A program made the position numbers and the translations under genes. A model generated the notes under the pieces. That model ran no database searches, was not told the DNA's origin, and saw only the letters and a program-made list of their open reading frames with translations. Shown here in pieces: positions 5,819 to 6,186 of a stretch of DNA of 6,186 nucleotides. This stretch comes from JBBQZL01 sp038207745. GTDB taxonomy: Bacteria > Actinomycetota > Thermoleophilia > Solirubrobacterales > 70-9. The stretch is taken from the NCBI GenBank assembly GCA_038207745.1, contig JBBQZL010000160.1:1-6186 (forward strand), given 5' to 3'. The number at the start of each line of letters is the position of its first letter. The stretch's first letter is position 1.

Positions 5819-5834
5819 GGCAACCGCCGTTGCC
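5819..5834. terminator. Second adjacent hairpin between convergent genes
   Basis: GGCAAC at 5819-5824 pairs perfectly with GTTGCC at 5829-5834 around the loop CGCC. It directly abuts the hairpin at 5801-5818 and ends 12 bases before the minus-strand gene's stop codon. The tandem arrangement fits a two-sided terminator for the converging units. Confidence 0.4.
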
Positions 5835-5846
5835 GCAAGTGCCCGC

Positions 5847-6186
5847 CTAGTGCTTCGGTACCGTGTACTTCAGCCTGCGGACCGACTTGAGGCCCGCCTT
5901 GTCGGTCGCCGTCGCGACCAGCTTGTGCTTTCCCGGCTTCTTGCTGTAGCCCGTGATCCTGCAGGAGGCAAGCCCGGACGTCCTGTCCTTTGACCTGCAC
6001 TTGATCTTGCTGCGCTTGGGCAGCTTCCTGGCCTTGAATCCCTTGATCTTGGGCCGCGACGGCTTGACGGTGTCGCGCCTTATCTTGACCGTGCCGGTAC
6101 CCGGGCCGCCGCCGCTTCGGGCGCTGCATTTGAAGCTCCGCACACCGTCCGACTTGTCGCTTGCCGCTGGGCTGTCGAACTCGATC
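5847..6186 (-). CDS. C-terminal part of a secreted, strongly basic Ig-like-repeat protein (5' end outside window)
   Basis: The minus-strand frame is open from the right edge and ends at TAG (5849-5847), giving 112 visible residues of a longer protein. Two beta-sandwich repeats are recognisable. The end of one reads SDGVRSFKCSARSG...TVKIRRDTVKP. A full final one runs from PKIKGF through KCRSKDRTSGLASCRITGYS to HKLVATATDKAGLKSVRRLK, closing with YTVPKH. This matches the CSATDxxSGLASCxVTGY...ATATDxAGN pattern of bacterial Ig-like/HYR-like extracellular repeats common in actinobacteria. The two cysteines flanking the TSGLAS turn probably form a disulfide, implying export. In the last 98 residues there are 31 Lys/Arg and only 3 Asp and no Glu, which is unusually basic. 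An internal ATG at 6143 lies within a repeat strand and is not a credible start. Secretion is inferred, as the N-terminus is not visible. Confidence 0.65.
   Translation of the reverse strand, partial: IEFDSPAASDKSDGVRSFKCSARSGGGPGTGTVKIRRDTVKPSRPKIKGFKARKLPKRSKIKCRSKDRTSGLASCRITGYSKKPGKHKLVATATDKAGLKSVRRLKYTVPKH

Noticed and set aside
5086..6129. Minus-strand open frame of 347 codons spanning the kinase end, the stress protein and the last gene
   Set aside because: It lies antisense to two well-supported genes and out of frame with the Ig-like protein, so it is a GC-driven shadow.
1..6186. CRISPR arrays, tRNA/rRNA genes, insertion sequences or phage attachment sites
   Set aside because: No regularly spaced repeats, cloverleaf-like sequence, transposase motifs or terminal inverted repeats were seen on reading both strands.

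Overview
The window is GC-rich and densely packed. It looks like chromosomal DNA of a high-GC actinobacterium, most plausibly Thermoleophilia (Solirubrobacterales-like). Three things suggest this: a DUF3556-type membrane protein otherwise best known from mycobacteria and their relatives, an actinobacterial-style carbamate kinase, and a very basic secreted Ig-like protein of the kind common in Solirubrobacterales. The taxonomic call is inference. There are no tRNA or rRNA genes, CRISPR array, insertion sequence or phage genes.

Layout, left to right. (1) The 3' end of a ClC-family chloride channel/antiporter gene (+) enters from the left edge and stops at 332. (2) Positions 333-764 hold two broken genes on the minus strand: the N-terminal third of an SRPBCC-family protein and the C-terminal half of a VOC/glyoxalase-family protein. 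They lie in the same frame, separated by two stop codons, which fits an internal deletion between once-separate neighbours. (3) Positions 761-3924 (minus) are a tightly coupled operon read right to left: DUF3556 polytopic membrane protein, then an FAD-dependent phytoene-dehydrogenase-like oxidoreductase (ATGA overlap), then the truncated SRPBCC gene (TTGA overlap). (4) Positions 3925-4331 form a divergent intergenic/leader region with a possible promoter, a GC-rich hairpin, a perfect Shine-Dalgarno sequence and a 26-codon proline-rich leader ORF. The leader's stop overlaps the start of the next gene as TGATG. (5) Positions 4332-5763 (plus) are a two-gene operon: a carbamate kinase-family protein and a universal stress protein, 1 nt apart. 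(6) Two adjacent hairpins lie at 5801-5834. (7) A convergent minus-strand gene for the C-terminus of a secreted Ig-like-repeat protein runs off the right edge.

How the parts may work together. The minus operon looks like an undescribed membrane-associated redox module: a polytopic protein with a cytoplasmic-type tail plus a CrtI-like flavoenzyme, with the SRPBCC ligand-binding protein now decayed. The plus operon pairs a carbamate/ATP phosphotransfer enzyme with an ATP-binding stress protein, without arginine deiminase or ornithine carbamoyltransferase nearby. That suggests a stress- or energy-linked role rather than a complete arginine deiminase operon. The most interesting leads are the coupled leader peptide of the carbamate kinase gene, the substitutions in that kinase's motifs, and the DUF3556-oxidoreductase pair.
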